From an uncultured Clostridia bacterium (GTDB taxonomy: Bacteria; Bacillota; Clostridia; TANB77; CAG-508): a stretch of DNA of 50,023 nt. This document shows positions 35,234 to 47,595 of this stretch, piece by piece. The stretch spans positions 1 through 50,023 of the forward strand of contig CALXJY010000007.1 of assembly GCA_944388755.1 (NCBI GenBank). The letters run 5' to 3'. How positions within the stretch are numbered: position 1 is the first letter of the stretch; each line of letters starts with the position of its first letter. The notes beneath the pieces were generated by a model. That model was given only the letters and a program-made list of their open reading frames with translations, had not been told where the DNA came from and did no database searches. Both the position numbers and the translations under genes were made by a program.

Positions 35234-36111
35234 TATCTTTCTCCTTGTCCTTTTTTTAATAGTTCTCTTAGTCTAGAGAGAAATCCTTTTGCTTTAGTAA
35301 TTTCTTCTGGTATCAATTTTTGTTCCATATCAGCTTCTGCAATAGCTCTTGGTGTTATCAAATGTTTTTTACTTTTTAAATATTCCACATAATTTTGATG
35401 TTTATCATAATGAAATTGCGAACAATATATTCTTTTAGTTTCTTCATCATAAATTGCTCCATATTCTTTTGCTATTTGTCCAATGTCTTCAAGAACAATT
35501 GAACGAGAAGAATTATTGCTTACTAATTCTAAAAATTGTTCTGCAGTTACATATCCACCAGTACACACGAGAGTTTTATTAGTTTCGTCTATTTCAAACG
35601 AATATGAAGAAGGTACATCTTGCATTTCAAATTTTTTAGCTAACTCTAATAATTTTAATTGTCCATTTTTACCAACGTGTTCAGTTCTTATTATGCACCT
35701 ATCTTTTCCTCTACTCTTAATATCTCCTATTCTTCGAGCAATTTTTTTATTTTCATCAGATAATTGTTCAAGGTAAATTTCTATCCACGAATTTCCATCT
35801 TCATAAGGTAATCCAGACATTCTAGTATAAATATTTTTATTCCATAATTCTTCACAAGCTGGAATTTCCTCTTCTGCAATAAATCCTTTTGGCTCTTTTT
35901 CAACAGTTTCTTGAGTAAACATTACCATTCCTTTTTGATTTTGCCATTCAGTTATCCACTCTTGATTAAACGGAAATGCTTCTTCATTATATTTATTCTT
36001 TCCTTGTGAGCTATTATAATTCCAGACCTTTTCTTTGGATTTAGGAACATACGGTATTTGTTCATCTGGTATTTTCCCTCTTATGCCATTCTCTTTTTTG
36101 AGATTAGCCAT
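35233..36111 (-). CDS. Cargo protein with ITPRAI tail tag
   Basis: 292 residues, unrecognised body. It has no HExxH. The tail HLITPRAIAEADMEQKL matches the ITP..I...D tag of 15126 and 16555, then has a basic helix (SRLRELLKKGQGER). GGAGGG lies nine bases before ATG 36111. It forms a two-gene unit with copy D. An N-terminal, Pro-rich and Trp-containing segment (DEQIPYVPKSKEKVWNY) looks unfolded. Confidence 0.65.
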   Translation of the reverse strand: MANLKKENGIRGKIPDEQIPYVPKSKEKVWNYNSSQGKNKYNEEAFPFNQEWITEWQNQKGMVMFTQETVEKEPKGFIAEEEIPACEELWNKNIYTRMSGLPYEDGNSWIEIYLEQLSDENKKIARRIGDIKSRGKDRCIIRTEHVGKNGQLKLLELAKKFEMQDVPSSYSFEIDETNKTLVCTGGYVTAEQFLELVSNNSSRSIVLEDIGQIAKEYGAIYDEETKRIYCSQFHYDKHQNYVEYLKSKKHLITPRAIAEADMEQKLIPEEITKAKGFLSRLRELLKKGQGER

Positions 36112-36142
36112 AATATTTCCCTCCTATAGTTACTACAATTAA

Positions 36143-36151
36143 ATTATATCA
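36143..36151 (-). promoter_or_regulatory. Extended -10 promoter of the second cargo pair
   Basis: TGATATAAT on the minus strand, with no good -35 at 17 bases; an extended -10 element may suffice, as at the cargo operon promoter. Confidence 0.5.
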
Positions 36152-36223
36152 CAAATTATTGTAACATATTTTCTTAATTTTTGCATTCCAAGCCTTTTTC
36201 ATTACTTATTTCATATTAGCACT

Positions 36224-36451
36224 TTAATTGATAATTTCTATACCTAATCTATATTCTCTCTTTATTGTTATACCATATATATTTTTATGGGCATAAATAG
36301 TATAATCTGCATTCTCAGGAATGCTAGTATCAAACTCTCCTTCACTATATTTATAGCCCTCTATTTCTCTTTTTACTGGAACAATGAATGATATTATAAT
36401 AATTATTACAATTATTGTAACTGCCAATATTGTTTTTTTCTTTTTACTCAT
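36224..36451 (-). CDS. Small membrane-anchored protein
   Basis: 75 residues from ATG 36451 behind GAGGAGAA. Lys-rich start, one membrane helix (ILAVTIIVIIIIISFIVPV), then an outer domain of about 45 residues (YTIYAHKNIYGITIKREYRLG). No known family. It lies between the helicase gene and the second cargo pair. Confidence 0.62.
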   Translation of the reverse strand: MSKKKKTILAVTIIVIIIIISFIVPVKREIEGYKYSEGEFDTSIPENADYTIYAHKNIYGITIKREYRLGIEIIN

Positions 36452-36520
36452 ATAAAATTCTCCTCGCAACTTGTTTGTAACTTTAGTATAACATTATTAA
36501 ATAATTTTCACAATATTTTT

Positions 36521-39500
36521 TTATCTCACATATTCCCTTTTTTGTATTTCACATTCTTCAATTTCTTCCTGCTCATCATCAATATCAATAACTTCTCTTT
36601 CTTTCGTATCTCCTATTTTTAGTAATTTATTTACCTCTTTTAATCTTGCCAAACTTTCTTGTAATTCCTGTTCTTGTGCGAATGGTACAGATAAATTTTC
36701 TTTTGCATTTTTACATTGTAATTCTATATTTTGTAATTTTTGTGTTGTACTTTCTAATTGTTTATCTATTGACTCTAACGCATTATTTATACGAGTTATT
36801 ACGCCTACTTTATCAGTTCCAAGTACAGCTCTATAAGTCTGCTTATTTTTCAATGCTACTTGAAATATTTTTGAAAAGCTATTAAATTCCAGATACATTT
36901 TAAAACCTCTATATTCTCCTATATATATTCCTTTTAAGTCAGTAACCTTTTTACATAGTTCTAATATTTTTTCTCCTGCTTTTGCTCTTTCATTATATAT
37001 TTGATTATCTATTACCATTGATGAAAAATTATCTTCATTTATTTTTGTATTTTCAGTTAGTTGTTTTTTATCTTCTTTTAAATTATCTATTGTTTCATTA
37101 CACTCTTTTATTTGTTGTGGGTATTTTCTATTTATCAATTCTTCTAATTCATATTTTTGGTTTAAATAGCTTTGTTTTAACATTTTTAACTTTGTTGTTT
37201 TTGCCTCTAATTCTGTTTTTTCTTTTATATGCTCATTTCCTGTTGCAAGTGCTTTTATTTCTGCATAATCTAATGCTCTTTCATCAATATCTTCCATACT
37301 TCTAATTGGTGTTTTTGATGTCATTATTTGGCTAGTAAATGATTGTTTTTGTTCTATTAGCTGATACATATATGCATCAAATGTTCTTTGTGTTACATAG
37401 TTATATATATGAACAAGTTCATTTTCATTTCCTTGCCTTAATATTCTTCCAATTCTTTGTATTAAATTAGCACTTGTCCACGGACAGTCTAAATTGTGAA
37501 GTGCTATAATTTTATCTTGTACGTTTGTGCCTGCACCCATTTTAGATGTACTACCCATTAAAACTCTTATTTCTCCAGTACGAACTTTATCAAATAATTC
37601 TTCCTTTTTTGCCTCTGTTGTTGCCTCGTGTATGAAAGCAATTTCATCTTCTGGTATTCCTTTTTCTATTAGTTTTCTTTTCATATCTGTATAAACATCT
37701 GTAAATTCTCTTTCTTTACATTTCCATACACCATTTACTAATTCTAATTCATAGGGATTATCGTCTGCACCAAGTGATTTTGGTGTTGATAAATCACAAA
37801 AAACAAGTTGTGTCGACCTTTTTTCTTTTGTTTTTTCCCATATATCATATATATTTTTAACACAAACATTTACCTTGCTATTTTCATCATCTGGTAGTTT
37901 ATTATTGATTAGCCTTTGGTCTAATGCTAGTTTTCTTCCTTCATTAGTTATAGCAAGCATATTATCTTCCCATACTGGAACTAAACCTGCTCTAATTCTC
38001 TCTGCCCTTTCTCCTAAATCTGATACCATATCTATTTGTATTTGTGTTGGCTCTACTGCTATATTATGCTTTTCAGCTTGTGGCGTTGGTAAGTCCAATG
38101 TTTCTGATGTTTGAATATCTGCTATTTCACGAAACATTGTCATAAGTTCAGGGATATTATTAAACTTTGAAAATCTTGTTTTCACTTTAAATTTATCTCC
38201 GTTCTGGTGCAAGTTCTATTGCTGTTACTGTTTCTCCAAATGTGCTTGCCCAACTATCAAAATGTTGTAAATGATTTTTAACTAATGTGTTGTATTGTAA
38301 ATATCTTTGCATAGTATATAATTCTGTCATACTATTTGATAAAGGTGTTCCAGTTGCAAATATAACGCCTTTGCCACCGTGTTATTTCATCCATATATTG
38401 TGTTTTCATAAACATATCAAAACTCTTTTGTGCATCTCCACTTTGTACCCCTGCTATTCTTTTCATTTTACTTTGTAAAAATAGGTTTTTATAATAGTGT
38501 GCTTCATCTACAAAAAGCCTGTCTATTCCGCAATTGTTCAAATGTTATTACATCATCTTTTCTATCTGCATTATTTAATTTTTCAAGTTTTGCCTCTAAT
38601 GATTTTCTTGTTTTTTCTAACTGTCTAATGCTAAATTTTTCTCCACTTAGTTCTTTTATTTCTTCTATTCCTTGTATTATTTCTTCTATTTGTTGTTCTA
38701 AAAAATACCTCTGCCTTTCTACTGACATAGGTATTTTTTCAAATTGACTGTGTCCCATTACAATTGCGTCAAACTCGCCTGTTGCTATCTTTGAACAAAA
38801 CTTTTTTCTATTATTTGTTGAAAAATCTTTTTTTGTTGTAACAAGTATATTGGCACTAGGATATAGTTGTAAAAATTCATTTGAAAATTGCTCCACTAGA
38901 TGGTTGGGTACTACAAAAAGACTTTTATTACATAAGCCTAATCTCTTACTTTCCATTGAACTTGCCACCATCTCAAATGTCTTTCCTGCTCCGAACTTCG
39001 TGTGCTAAAAGAGTATTGCCTTTATATAGTATTCTTGCAATAGCATTTAATTGATGTGGTCTTAACTTTATTTCTGGATTCATACCATAAAAATTTAAAT
39101 AACTTCCGTCATATTCTCTATTTCTTATGCTGTTAAATTTTTCATTATATAATTTTACAAGTTCTTCTCGCCTATCTGCGTCTTTGAATATCCATTCTTC
39201 AAATTTCATTCTTATTTCATCTTGTTTTGCTTGTGCTATTGCTGTTTGCTGTTTATCTATAACACTTTTCTCATCTTCTGTTCCTTCATTTATTTTTTTA
39301 TATATTTTTATATCATTTAAGTTTAATGTTGTTTCTATAATTTTATATGCACTTGCTTTTTTCACACCATAAGTCTTTGTTGCTTTTACACCTTTATCTA
39401 CCGATTTTCCTGTTACATTCCATTGTGATGTATATTCAGAATAATGTACTTTTATTTCTCTTTTGTTATAATCTTCTGTATCCAACAACTCATATATAAA

Positions 39501-42500
39501 CTGTTCTATATATTTTTCTGGTATCCAAGTAGCACCTAGTTTAGCAACTATTTCACTTGCTTTTATATCTTCTGGTATAACTTTTTCAAGTTCTCTAACA
39601 TTTATTTCAAATTCTGGATTATATTCTGCAATTCTTCTTGCTATATTTAATTTTTCTCTAACATTTTCAGAAAGATATTCGTCTGCTGTTACATACTTTT
39701 TTTCTTCAGGTGGTGTATCTGGTAATCTAAATATTTGCCCCTCTAATTCTTTTAGTAATTCATCTTCTGTTTTATCAGTAATTGACTGCATAAATTCTAT
39801 ATCAATTCTTGCTTTTTCTGTTAGTGAAACAATAAGTGCCTCATTTGCTGTATCAACTTTTGTTATTTCTTTTTTAGGTTTTATTGTCCTTTTAGTGAAC
39901 ATATCTGCTTTTCTTATAAAATTACCTTTTGAATCTAAAATTTCTAATGAGCATAAAAGATAATAACTACTATCTTCTGAAAATGCTTGACTGTTTCCTC
40001 TACTGTTAATTCTTCCATATTTTTTTACAAAAATATCATATAGTCTATTTAATTTTTCTTGCTCTAATTGTATTTTATTATCAGAACTGCCCTCTACTTG
40101 TAATTCTATAAGATTTCTAACACTATCTCGTATTTCCACCATACCTTTTATACGGTTCTGTTTTGTTTCTGGATAATCTTTTTCATACATTCTGCTATTT
40201 TCTCTATAATATACTTTATTATTTATTACTGCATAAGAATAATTTTTTACAGTTGGGTCTGCTGGTATTGAATTTTCTTCATCTTCTATCAATTCGTCTA
40301 AATCATATTCTTCTATTTCAGCTTGTATATTTGAAATAGCATTTGAAAGCATATAGTCTAAATCACTACCTTCTATCATTTTACAAGCTGAACTTTCTCC
40401 AAATCTGGTACTCTCCATTACCATTTGTCCCATAATCATATTAGGATTATCTACAAAATATTTATTCGTTTTTATTCCATTTTCTGTTGTATCAAGGTTT
40501 ACCCAATCATCTTCAATGTCTGTTATTTTATCTCTTTTCTTTAAGAATATAATGTCTGATGTTACTTCTGTTCCTGCATTACTTTTAAATGTATTATCTG
40601 GTAATCTTATTGCTCCAATTAGTTCTGCTCTCTGTGATAAATATCTTCTAACACTCGTATTTTCCTTATCCATTGTTCCTTTACTCGTTACAAAAGCAAC
40701 AATTCCACCGTGGGCGAACTTTATCTAATGTTTTTGCAAAAAAATAATCGTGTAATACAAATTTATTTTTGTTATATCTTCTATCATTAGGTTTGAAGTC
40801 ATCAAATGGCACGTTTCCAACTGCTACATCAAAGAAATTGTCTGGTATATTTGTTTTCTCATATGCTTGAACTGCTATTGTAGACTTTTGATATAATTGC
40901 TGTGCTATTCTTCCAGAAACACTATCTAATTCTACACCATACATCTGACAATTATTTAATTCTTCTGGTAACATACCAAAAAAGTTACCTACCCCGACAT
41001 GCTGGCTCTAGAATATTTGCTTGTTTTAGTCCCATATTTTGTAGTACTTTATATATATTTCTTATAACTATTGGTGGTGTATAATATGCTGTTACACTAG
41101 ACGCTCTTGCATTTTTGTATTCATCTTCTGTTAGTAATTCTTTTAATTCTGCATATTCGTTTGACCAGTTTTCGTTTTGTTCTTCAAATGCTGATTTTAA
41201 ACCTCCCCAACCTACATATTTTGATAGTATTTCTTGTTCTTCTGGTGTAGCATATCTGTTTTGTTCTTCACATATTTTTAATACTTTTATTGCCTCTATA
41301 TTATTTTGATATTTTTCTTTTAATGTCCCTACCCCTAAATTATCATCTGTAATCTTGAAATTGTTTCTTTCTTCAGGTGGTATTTCTGGGTGTAAGTCAA
41401 AATATTCAATATTTTTATTTTTCTTAACTATCTTTTCTGCAATATATTCTTGTTCTTTAGTTTCTTCTACTTCCTGTTCTTTCTCCATTTGTTGTTCATA
41501 ATTTTGTGCTAATGCTTGTGCTAAATGTTTGAAATAATCAACTACATCTCCATTATAAAAGTCTATTTTTATTATCATTTTCTTTATTTCTTCTTGTTCT
41601 TTTGGTATTGTAGCTTTTATATTTTCAATAATATTTCCAACTTCAAAATAATGTGTGTTTTTATCTGTTTTTACCTCTAAAATTTGTCCTAAATCAATTC
41701 CTTTTTCCTCTATAAATGTATCTAACCAACTATTAAATATATTTTCTTCTTTTTGCTCTATTTCTGGTGTTTCTCTATCTTTTAAATAATCATTCATAGG
41801 GTTTTCTGCTATCTTTTGCATTATATCTTTTATTACAACTGTTCTTTGGTCTAATGGAAATTGATTATCATATATTGTCATTTTGCCATTACTGATATTT
41901 AAAATAGTAAAGTCTTGTAATCCTAGATATATTGTATCTCCTACCATAAAGGTATAATTATCATCATCAAAAAAAGAAGCATTTTCTGCCTCTTTTTCGG
42001 TTTGTATTTCTTCTAATTGTATATTATTTCCCTTATTACTATCTGTTCTGCTGTCGCTTGAATGTTGCTCATCTGTCCTACCCATTCCATTTGATTGTTC
42101 GCTTTCAACTCTTCTGTTATCCCATATTTTTTCTTCATTTGTTCTAATATCTCTGCTATCCTCTTGTTCGCTATTTCCTGTATTTGTATCAAGTGGTCTG
42201 TTAATTTGTTGCTCCCTACTAGCATTGTGTATGTTCCTCTCTTGTTCTGTTTTAGGTATGCTAGCCTCATTTTTGCTAATCTTCCTAGTTCCACTTTCTT
42301 GTTTGTTTTCTCTATTATCAAGTCTGGTATTAGATAATTCCCTTTCTGACTGTAAGTTATTTTCATTTTCAACACTTCCTTTCTCATTTTCTTTATTATA
42401 GATATTTTGTTTTAGTTTCTCAAATGTGTAATTTTTATTTTTTTCTTGCTTTTCTAGATTTATTACTGTCTTTGATATTTCAAGTAATATTTCTTTTGAA

Positions 42501-43210
42501 AAATCTCTTGTTGCTGTTCCTAATATAGACATAGTTTCAAAAGTATTAAAATTTTCAATTTCCTTAAAACAGTCTTTTCTTATGTATTCATTTACATCTA
42601 AACCACATCTTGACATTGTTACTGCAATGGTACTATATATTAAGATTTCTAAAAAACTATTTTCTAATTCTTCTTGTCCTAATTTTTCTAGCTTGCTATT
42701 TGTTGTTACATTTTTTAATTCTTCCAAATAATCTTGCATATTATCCACAATATGATTATAAACTGTGGATATTATTGCAAACGGCAAATTGCTTTTATCT
42801 TCCATTGTTCCGAATCTATCTTCTAATGTTTCTATTATATCTTCTGTATATTTTTCTTCTACTTTCCACAATTTTAATTTTCTACCATATACATTGCTAT
42901 TTGTATCTGATACATCAAAAACAAATCGTAGTCCTAATTCTCCTTCTTTTTCAGTTATTAAAGCAATTCCTTTTGCTCCTTTATTAACCCATCTTTTTAA
43001 TTTTTTATTCCATATTGTTGTTTCTGCACAAGCTACTGCGTCTGGTTTTTGTGCATAAATCAATATTTGTTCATCAAATTTATATTTATAATTATAACTT
43101 GCTCTTTTTAAAAACGAAATCCAGTTGTCTGCATTTTTTCCTACATCTTTTATTGTTTCAATATATAACTCTGTTATTTGTTTTTCTTTTCTTGTTAGTT
43201 CTTTTGCCAA
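36521..43210 (-). CDS. Giant DNA methylase-SNF2 helicase (six CGG shift sites)
   Basis: One gene of 2227 residues after correction, the usual DNA methylase-Snf2 protein of Tn1549-type ICEs. It likely modifies and remodels element DNA. Order: ArdC-like start, acidic linker, N6-methylase motif (LEPAC-GVGNFFG; later GNVPFDDF), SNF2 motor ([47 protein letters not shown]), coiled-coil end. In-frame CGG at 40994, 40708, 38991, 38528, 38377 and 38199 (first base of each triplet). Each C skipped restores the expected glycine: C-GVGN, P-GGIVAF, V-GAGKT, L-GIDRLF, T-GGKGVIF, E-GDKFK. Six shifts return to the starting frame. Unshifted, translation ends at the methylase motif. Confidence 0.92.
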
Positions 43211-43259
43211 TATGTTCCCTCCTTCCGTTTTTAATTTTCAATTTTATTTTTCAACAGAT

Positions 43260-43478
43260 TTATTCTATTTCTTCGCCTAAAAATAAGAATAACACCTTTT
43301 TATTTTTCCTTATTGCTTTTCTTAAACTAATCAATGTTTTTATATCTGTTATAGTAAAATTAGGAAATTTTTCTAAATCTTCAAATTGCATATTTAATAT
43401 TGCCTTTTCTGTATTTATTCCTATTTCGGCTAGTCTATCAATCATTTTTTGTATTTGTGCAATATTATATTTTGCCAT
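43260..43478 (-). CDS. Small conserved protein before the helicase
   Basis: 72 residues from ATG 43478 behind GGAGTGG. Helical, with IAQIQKMIDRLAEIGINTEKA and LEKFPNFTITDIKTLISLRKAI. Lies 49 bases before the helicase gene in the same operon. No known function. The 43221 CCG in the gap to the helicase is non-coding. Confidence 0.62.
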   Translation of the reverse strand: MAKYNIAQIQKMIDRLAEIGINTEKAILNMQFEDLEKFPNFTITDIKTLISLRKAIRKNKKVLFLFLGEEIE

Positions 43479-43500
43479 TTTTTCCACTCCTTTTTTTTGT

Positions 43501-43536
43501 AAAAATGGTGGCCTACATTTTTGTAGCCACCATTTT
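43501..43536. terminator. Terminator after the adhesin gene
   Basis: AAAATGGTGGC(C)TACA (43502-43517) / TGTAGCCACCATTTT (43522-43536), a 15-bp stem with one bulged C and flanking T/A runs. It separates the adhesin from the helicase operon. Confidence 0.85.
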
Positions 43537-43547
43537 ATTTATCAATT

Positions 43548-46250
43548 TTATTTATCTTTCTTTTTCATTTTCATAACTGCTAAAGTTATAAGTCCTAATA
43601 ATGAAACAATAGAAATAGTGATTGCTAATGCTATATTTCTTCCATCATCTGTTTTTGGTGTCTCTATTAACTGATTATAAAATTCTACTTCTGCCACTTT
43701 ATCATTTTCTACTGTTATTGTTTGTGCCTCTGGAATTATATAACCACTATTTAATTCACTTTGTAATTCCTCTATAGTATAATCTCCTGTTAGAACTTCA
43801 TCTATAAATATTTCTCCATTTTCATTGGTTTTATAAGTAGCCTCAAAAGTTTCTCCTGTTAGACTTGTTCCTGTTATTTTAAACTCTATTCCCTCAATAT
43901 TATTTCCGTCTGATGATACTTTTGTTATTTTTATTGAGCCTTTTTCTTTATAGTTGTTAAATTTTAAATCTGTTATTTCATCTTCTTTTAGTTCTACAAC
44001 TTGCTTTTCATTAGATAAAATATAACCCTTTTTTGTCTTTTCTTCATATACGGTATATTGTTCGTCTATTGGAAGTCTTTTTGATGTTCCTTCCCCATTT
44101 TCATCAGTTACTATTCTATCTACAATTTCGCCTTTTGAGTTTTCTACAATAAAAGTAACATCTTGTAATGGTACTTCTGTTTCTCCATCTGTTTTTATTA
44201 CTTTTATTTGACCTTTTTTCTTTTCATTTTCAAATGTGATAGAAGTTATTTCATCTTCTTGTAATGTTACTTTTTGAGGTTCTTCATTTAATACATAAAT
44301 ATCTCCTGTAATTGTTTCTTTGACAAGGTATTCTTGGTCTATTGGCAATGGTTTTGAAACTGCCTTTCCTTCTTGGTCTGTTACTATTGTGTCTACTAAA
44401 TTATTTTCTTCATCATAAATTTCAAATGTTACATCAGAAATTTTTATTTCATTATTATCTTTATCTACTTTGATTACTTCAACTTGTCCTTTTTTCTTCT
44501 CATTTTCAAATGTTATTGTTGTGATTTGATTTGCTTTTAATTCTACTTCTACTTGCTTGTCATTTAATTTATAGAATTCGTTTGTCTTTGTTTCGTGAAG
44601 ATATAGTTTTTCATAATCTCTTATTGCATATCTTGATGTATATGCCTCTCCATCTTGATTTGTTGTTATTGTTTCCAAAACATTTCCGTCTTTGTCAAGG
44701 ACTTCAAATTCTACACCTTGAAGTTTTATTTCATTGTTTTCACTATCTACTTTTATTACTTTTACTCTACCTTTTTTTAATTCATTCTCTATTGTAGTTT
44801 CTGTTGTTTCATTCCATTCTATTTTAACATCTGTATCTTCAGCAAGATTGTACCATTTTCCTGTATTTTTTTCAATTAGTGAATAATTTCCAATTCTTAA
44901 TCCCTCTATATAAATTTCTCCGATTCACATCTGTATAATAAGTTCCTATTACTTTGTCAAATTCTTCACTATAAAGGTCAAATTCTACATTTCCTAAACT
45001 GATTTTATTATTATCTTTATCTACTTTATATACTTTTAAATTTCCTTTTTTGTGTTCATTTTCCACTTCAATTTGTGTTGTTTTGTTATATTCAACATTA
45101 ACATCAAATTCAACATTGCTTAATATATAATTCTCATTTGTAGACAATTCTTTTAATACATAAGAATTTTGATATAACCCTTGAAATGTTGCAATTCCCT
45201 CACTATTGGTTGTTGCTCTTGCCACTTCTGTTCCGTCTTTTTTATATAATCCAAATGTCACATTTGCAATAGGCTTAAAAGTTTCATCATCTGTTTTTAT
45301 TACTTGTATTTTTCCTGTATTAGTTACAACATTCATATTTGCTTTTCCTATTGTATCTCCATATACATCATAAGTAAGTAAATAGTCTTGCGTTCCATTT
45401 ATTCTTGTTGCACCATAGAAAACTGGATATACTTTTGACTTTCCTTTAACATCTATTGAAACATTTATATCACTTGTTAATTTATCTTTTGGAATTTGTA
45501 TTTTAAAATTTTCATTTCCAGAAAATGTTGTTTTGTCATTTCCAGATAAATCTGTTATTTTGCTACCTTCAGGTAATCCTGTTGCTGTTATTGTATATTG
45601 GCTTGTTTCTACTGGTGCATTTATTCTATATTCTTGTGAATAATAGTTTCCATCTTCAAAAAATCCATTTACTTTCTCAACTGTAATATTTGTATTAGCA
45701 GGTGTTTGTGTTCCATTTCTTCCAATATCAACAAGTTTTATAATTGCATTTTTTATAGCCTCTCCTCTTGCGTCTCCACCTCTATAATAGCTATTGACAT
45801 CTGTTCCATAAATAATGCTATAAATTGCTTGTTTTGTAGCAACAAATGCGTCAAATTGATTTGCAACACCAAGTGCTTCTGGACTTTGATATGGATAACC
45901 ATTTATTGCAACTCTCCATATTCTCACGTCATCCATTACCTTTGTTACATCTACTGTATATTCTGGTACACCTGAACTACCGAACCCCGTGGTAGTTCTC
46001 TATTTAAACAATACGCAGGATATTGCACACCGTTTTGCTCATAATACACATAGGTTGTTATAATATAGCTCCAAGTATTTGCGTCACTATCCCAAAATTG
46101 TAAATGATAACCACAATCTCCACCATCTTTTAAATCTGCTGTTTGAATTTCCGTTGCATTTACTTCATTTGCAAATATATTAGTAAATACAGAAAATAAT
46201 GTTAATATTAGCATTAAAAATGCTATACTTTTCTTTACTTTAACTTTCAT
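43548..46250 (-). CDS. CnaB-repeat surface adhesin with thioester-type head (three CGG shift sites)
   Basis: 899 residues after correction. Signal peptide ending FANEVNA, a thioester-like head with the reactive Cys in PAYCLNRELP, then CnaB isopeptide-type repeats (each starting KKG.(V/I)KVIK.D), then the sorting signal TPKTDD, a membrane helix and MKMKKKDK. Sortase B of the element probably anchors it, helping mating-pair contact. In-frame CGG at 45987, 45980 and 44920 (first base of each triplet). Skipping each C gives LP-GV-GSSGVPEYTV and TDVN-GEIYIEGLRIG, as expected for the head and a CnaB turn. Uncorrected, only the first 90 residues or so are made. CGG in GAC GGA occurs four times out of frame without break. 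Confidence 0.9.
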
Positions 46251-46279
46251 AATTTTAAATCCTCCTTATTTTTGACATT

Positions 46280-46304
46280 AAAAAAAGACACTAAACCTAG
46301 TGCC
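46280..46304 (-). terminator. Leader terminator before the adhesin gene
   Basis: On the minus RNA, GGCACUA/UAGUGUC (46304-46298 / 46293-46287) with a 4-base loop and U7 run, just upstream of the adhesin ribosome site: terminator of the small upstream gene or an attenuator. Confidence 0.7.
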
Positions 46305-46372
46305 TGTGTTAGTATTTTTATAATGAATATAATTTTGCTGTTCAATAGAATCTTGTTTTATTTAATTGATAA

Positions 46373-46495
46373 CTATAATGCTATTTTCAACATTACTGCT
46401 ATTGCTTTTAATATACTAGAAAACAATTTTATCCCTATACCAAATATAAATAAAATTATTGCAAATATTGAACATATGATTTTTCCAATTTTCAT
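46373..46495 (-). CDS. Small membrane peptide, 40 aa
   Basis: ATG 46495 directly follows GAGAGGGGG, a strong ribosome site. The peptide is nearly all hydrophobic (MKIGKIICSIFAIILFIFGI, then GIKLFSSILKAIAVMLKIAL). It stands between ParB and the adhesin. It could be a small holin-like or channel peptide. No repeats or antisense promoter are seen, so I do not call it a toxin. Confidence 0.5.
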   Translation of the reverse strand: MKIGKIICSIFAIILFIFGIGIKLFSSILKAIAVMLKIAL

Positions 46496-46673
46496 CCCCC
46501 TCTCAACTCCTTTGTCTATATTTTACTTGCTTTGTTTTGTTTTAACAAATGTGCAAATTTTTTATTTTTTATTATTTTATATATTCTTTTCAGTTAGTAA
46601 AGAGTTAGTATTAAAGGGGGTTTGTAAGGGGGAAATTTTATAAAAAATCCTCCCACGATTTTTGGGCATAATC

Positions 46674-47595
46674 CTAGCGTGACATTTCTCTTTTTCTCTC
46701 CTCCCTCTGATTATGCTCTTTTATACATTTTATAATAAATTCTTCTGTTTCTTTTTCTGTTTTTACTTCTTTTGGGAGCAATTTTTGTATCTTTTCAGCA
46801 TTGATTTTTATTTTTTCAATTTGATTTGGTTTTTGTTCTCCCATTATTTCTTCTATTTTTTCAGTTGTTAATCTTCCTTCTTGACTTAATTTCTTTAAAT
46901 ATTTTGCCTGTGCTTGTGAAGGTGTTGCGTCATTATATTGCATCCAATTCAATAATACATATTGCTCATCTTCCTTTAAGTATGAAAGTTCAACAGCAGG
47001 ATTAAAAGCTATCTTCTTTGTATCCACCATTTCAAGTAATATCTCTTTTATTAGATAAGTTAATCTTATATATCTATATACTGTATCTTTACTATCTCCA
47101 AACTTTTCTCCTATTTTTTCAGCTGTATTTTTAAACTTTGTCGCAACTTGCGACGAAGTTAAATCAGTTCTTGCTCCTTGTCTTTTTTCTGCCTCTAATC
47201 GCATTTTGTATGCGTATGCTTTCTCGCTAGGAAGTATATTTTCTCTCTGGTGGTTACTATCTACCATTATGATAATTGCCTCATCATCATTATAATTTCT
47301 TATAATTGTTGGTACTTCTTTTAAATTTGCCAGTTTTCCTGCTAATTTTCTTCTATGACCTGATATGATTTCATAATGTCCATTATCTTTTGGTCTTACT
47401 ATAATTGGCTCTATCACGCCAACCTTTTTTACTCTTTCCACTAAATCTTCCATTTCTTCATCTTGTCTAACTTGAAAAGGGTGGTCTGGAAAGTCATCTA
47501 ATTTTTCTATTGGCATTGGAATTACTTTTTCTATATTTAAAATGTCTTTTCCGTGCAACAGGCTCAAATATATCATCTAGTGTAGGAAGCTTCAT
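46674..47595 (-). CDS. parB: ParB-family partition/regulatory protein (one CGG shift site)
   Basis: 306 residues after correction, from ATG 47595. ParB/Srx fold and HTH: KLPTLDDIFEPVA then CGG at 47551-47553; skipping the C gives GKDILNIEKVIPMPIEKLDD, then HPFQVRQDEEMEDLVERV and IISGHRRKLAGKLANLKEVP (ParB box II), MVDSNHQRENILPSEKAYAY. It binds DNA and, with ParA, segregates or regulates the element. Its start overlaps the end of ParA by 23 bases. Unshifted, only the first 14 residues or so are right. No other in-frame CGG. Confidence 0.92.

Noticed and set aside
43015..43674. Plus-strand frame of 219 codons
   Set aside because: Overlaps three minus-strand features, including a terminator, and is merely the T-rich complement of A-rich genes. 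The same holds for the many other plus-strand frames.
46373..46495. Second type I toxin
   Set aside because: Hydrophobic with a strong ribosome site, but no antisense promoter, shared repeats or convergent terminator were found.
46272..46643. Plus-strand frame of 123 codons
   Set aside because: Shadow of the minus-strand terminator and small peptide; no ribosome site and odd composition.
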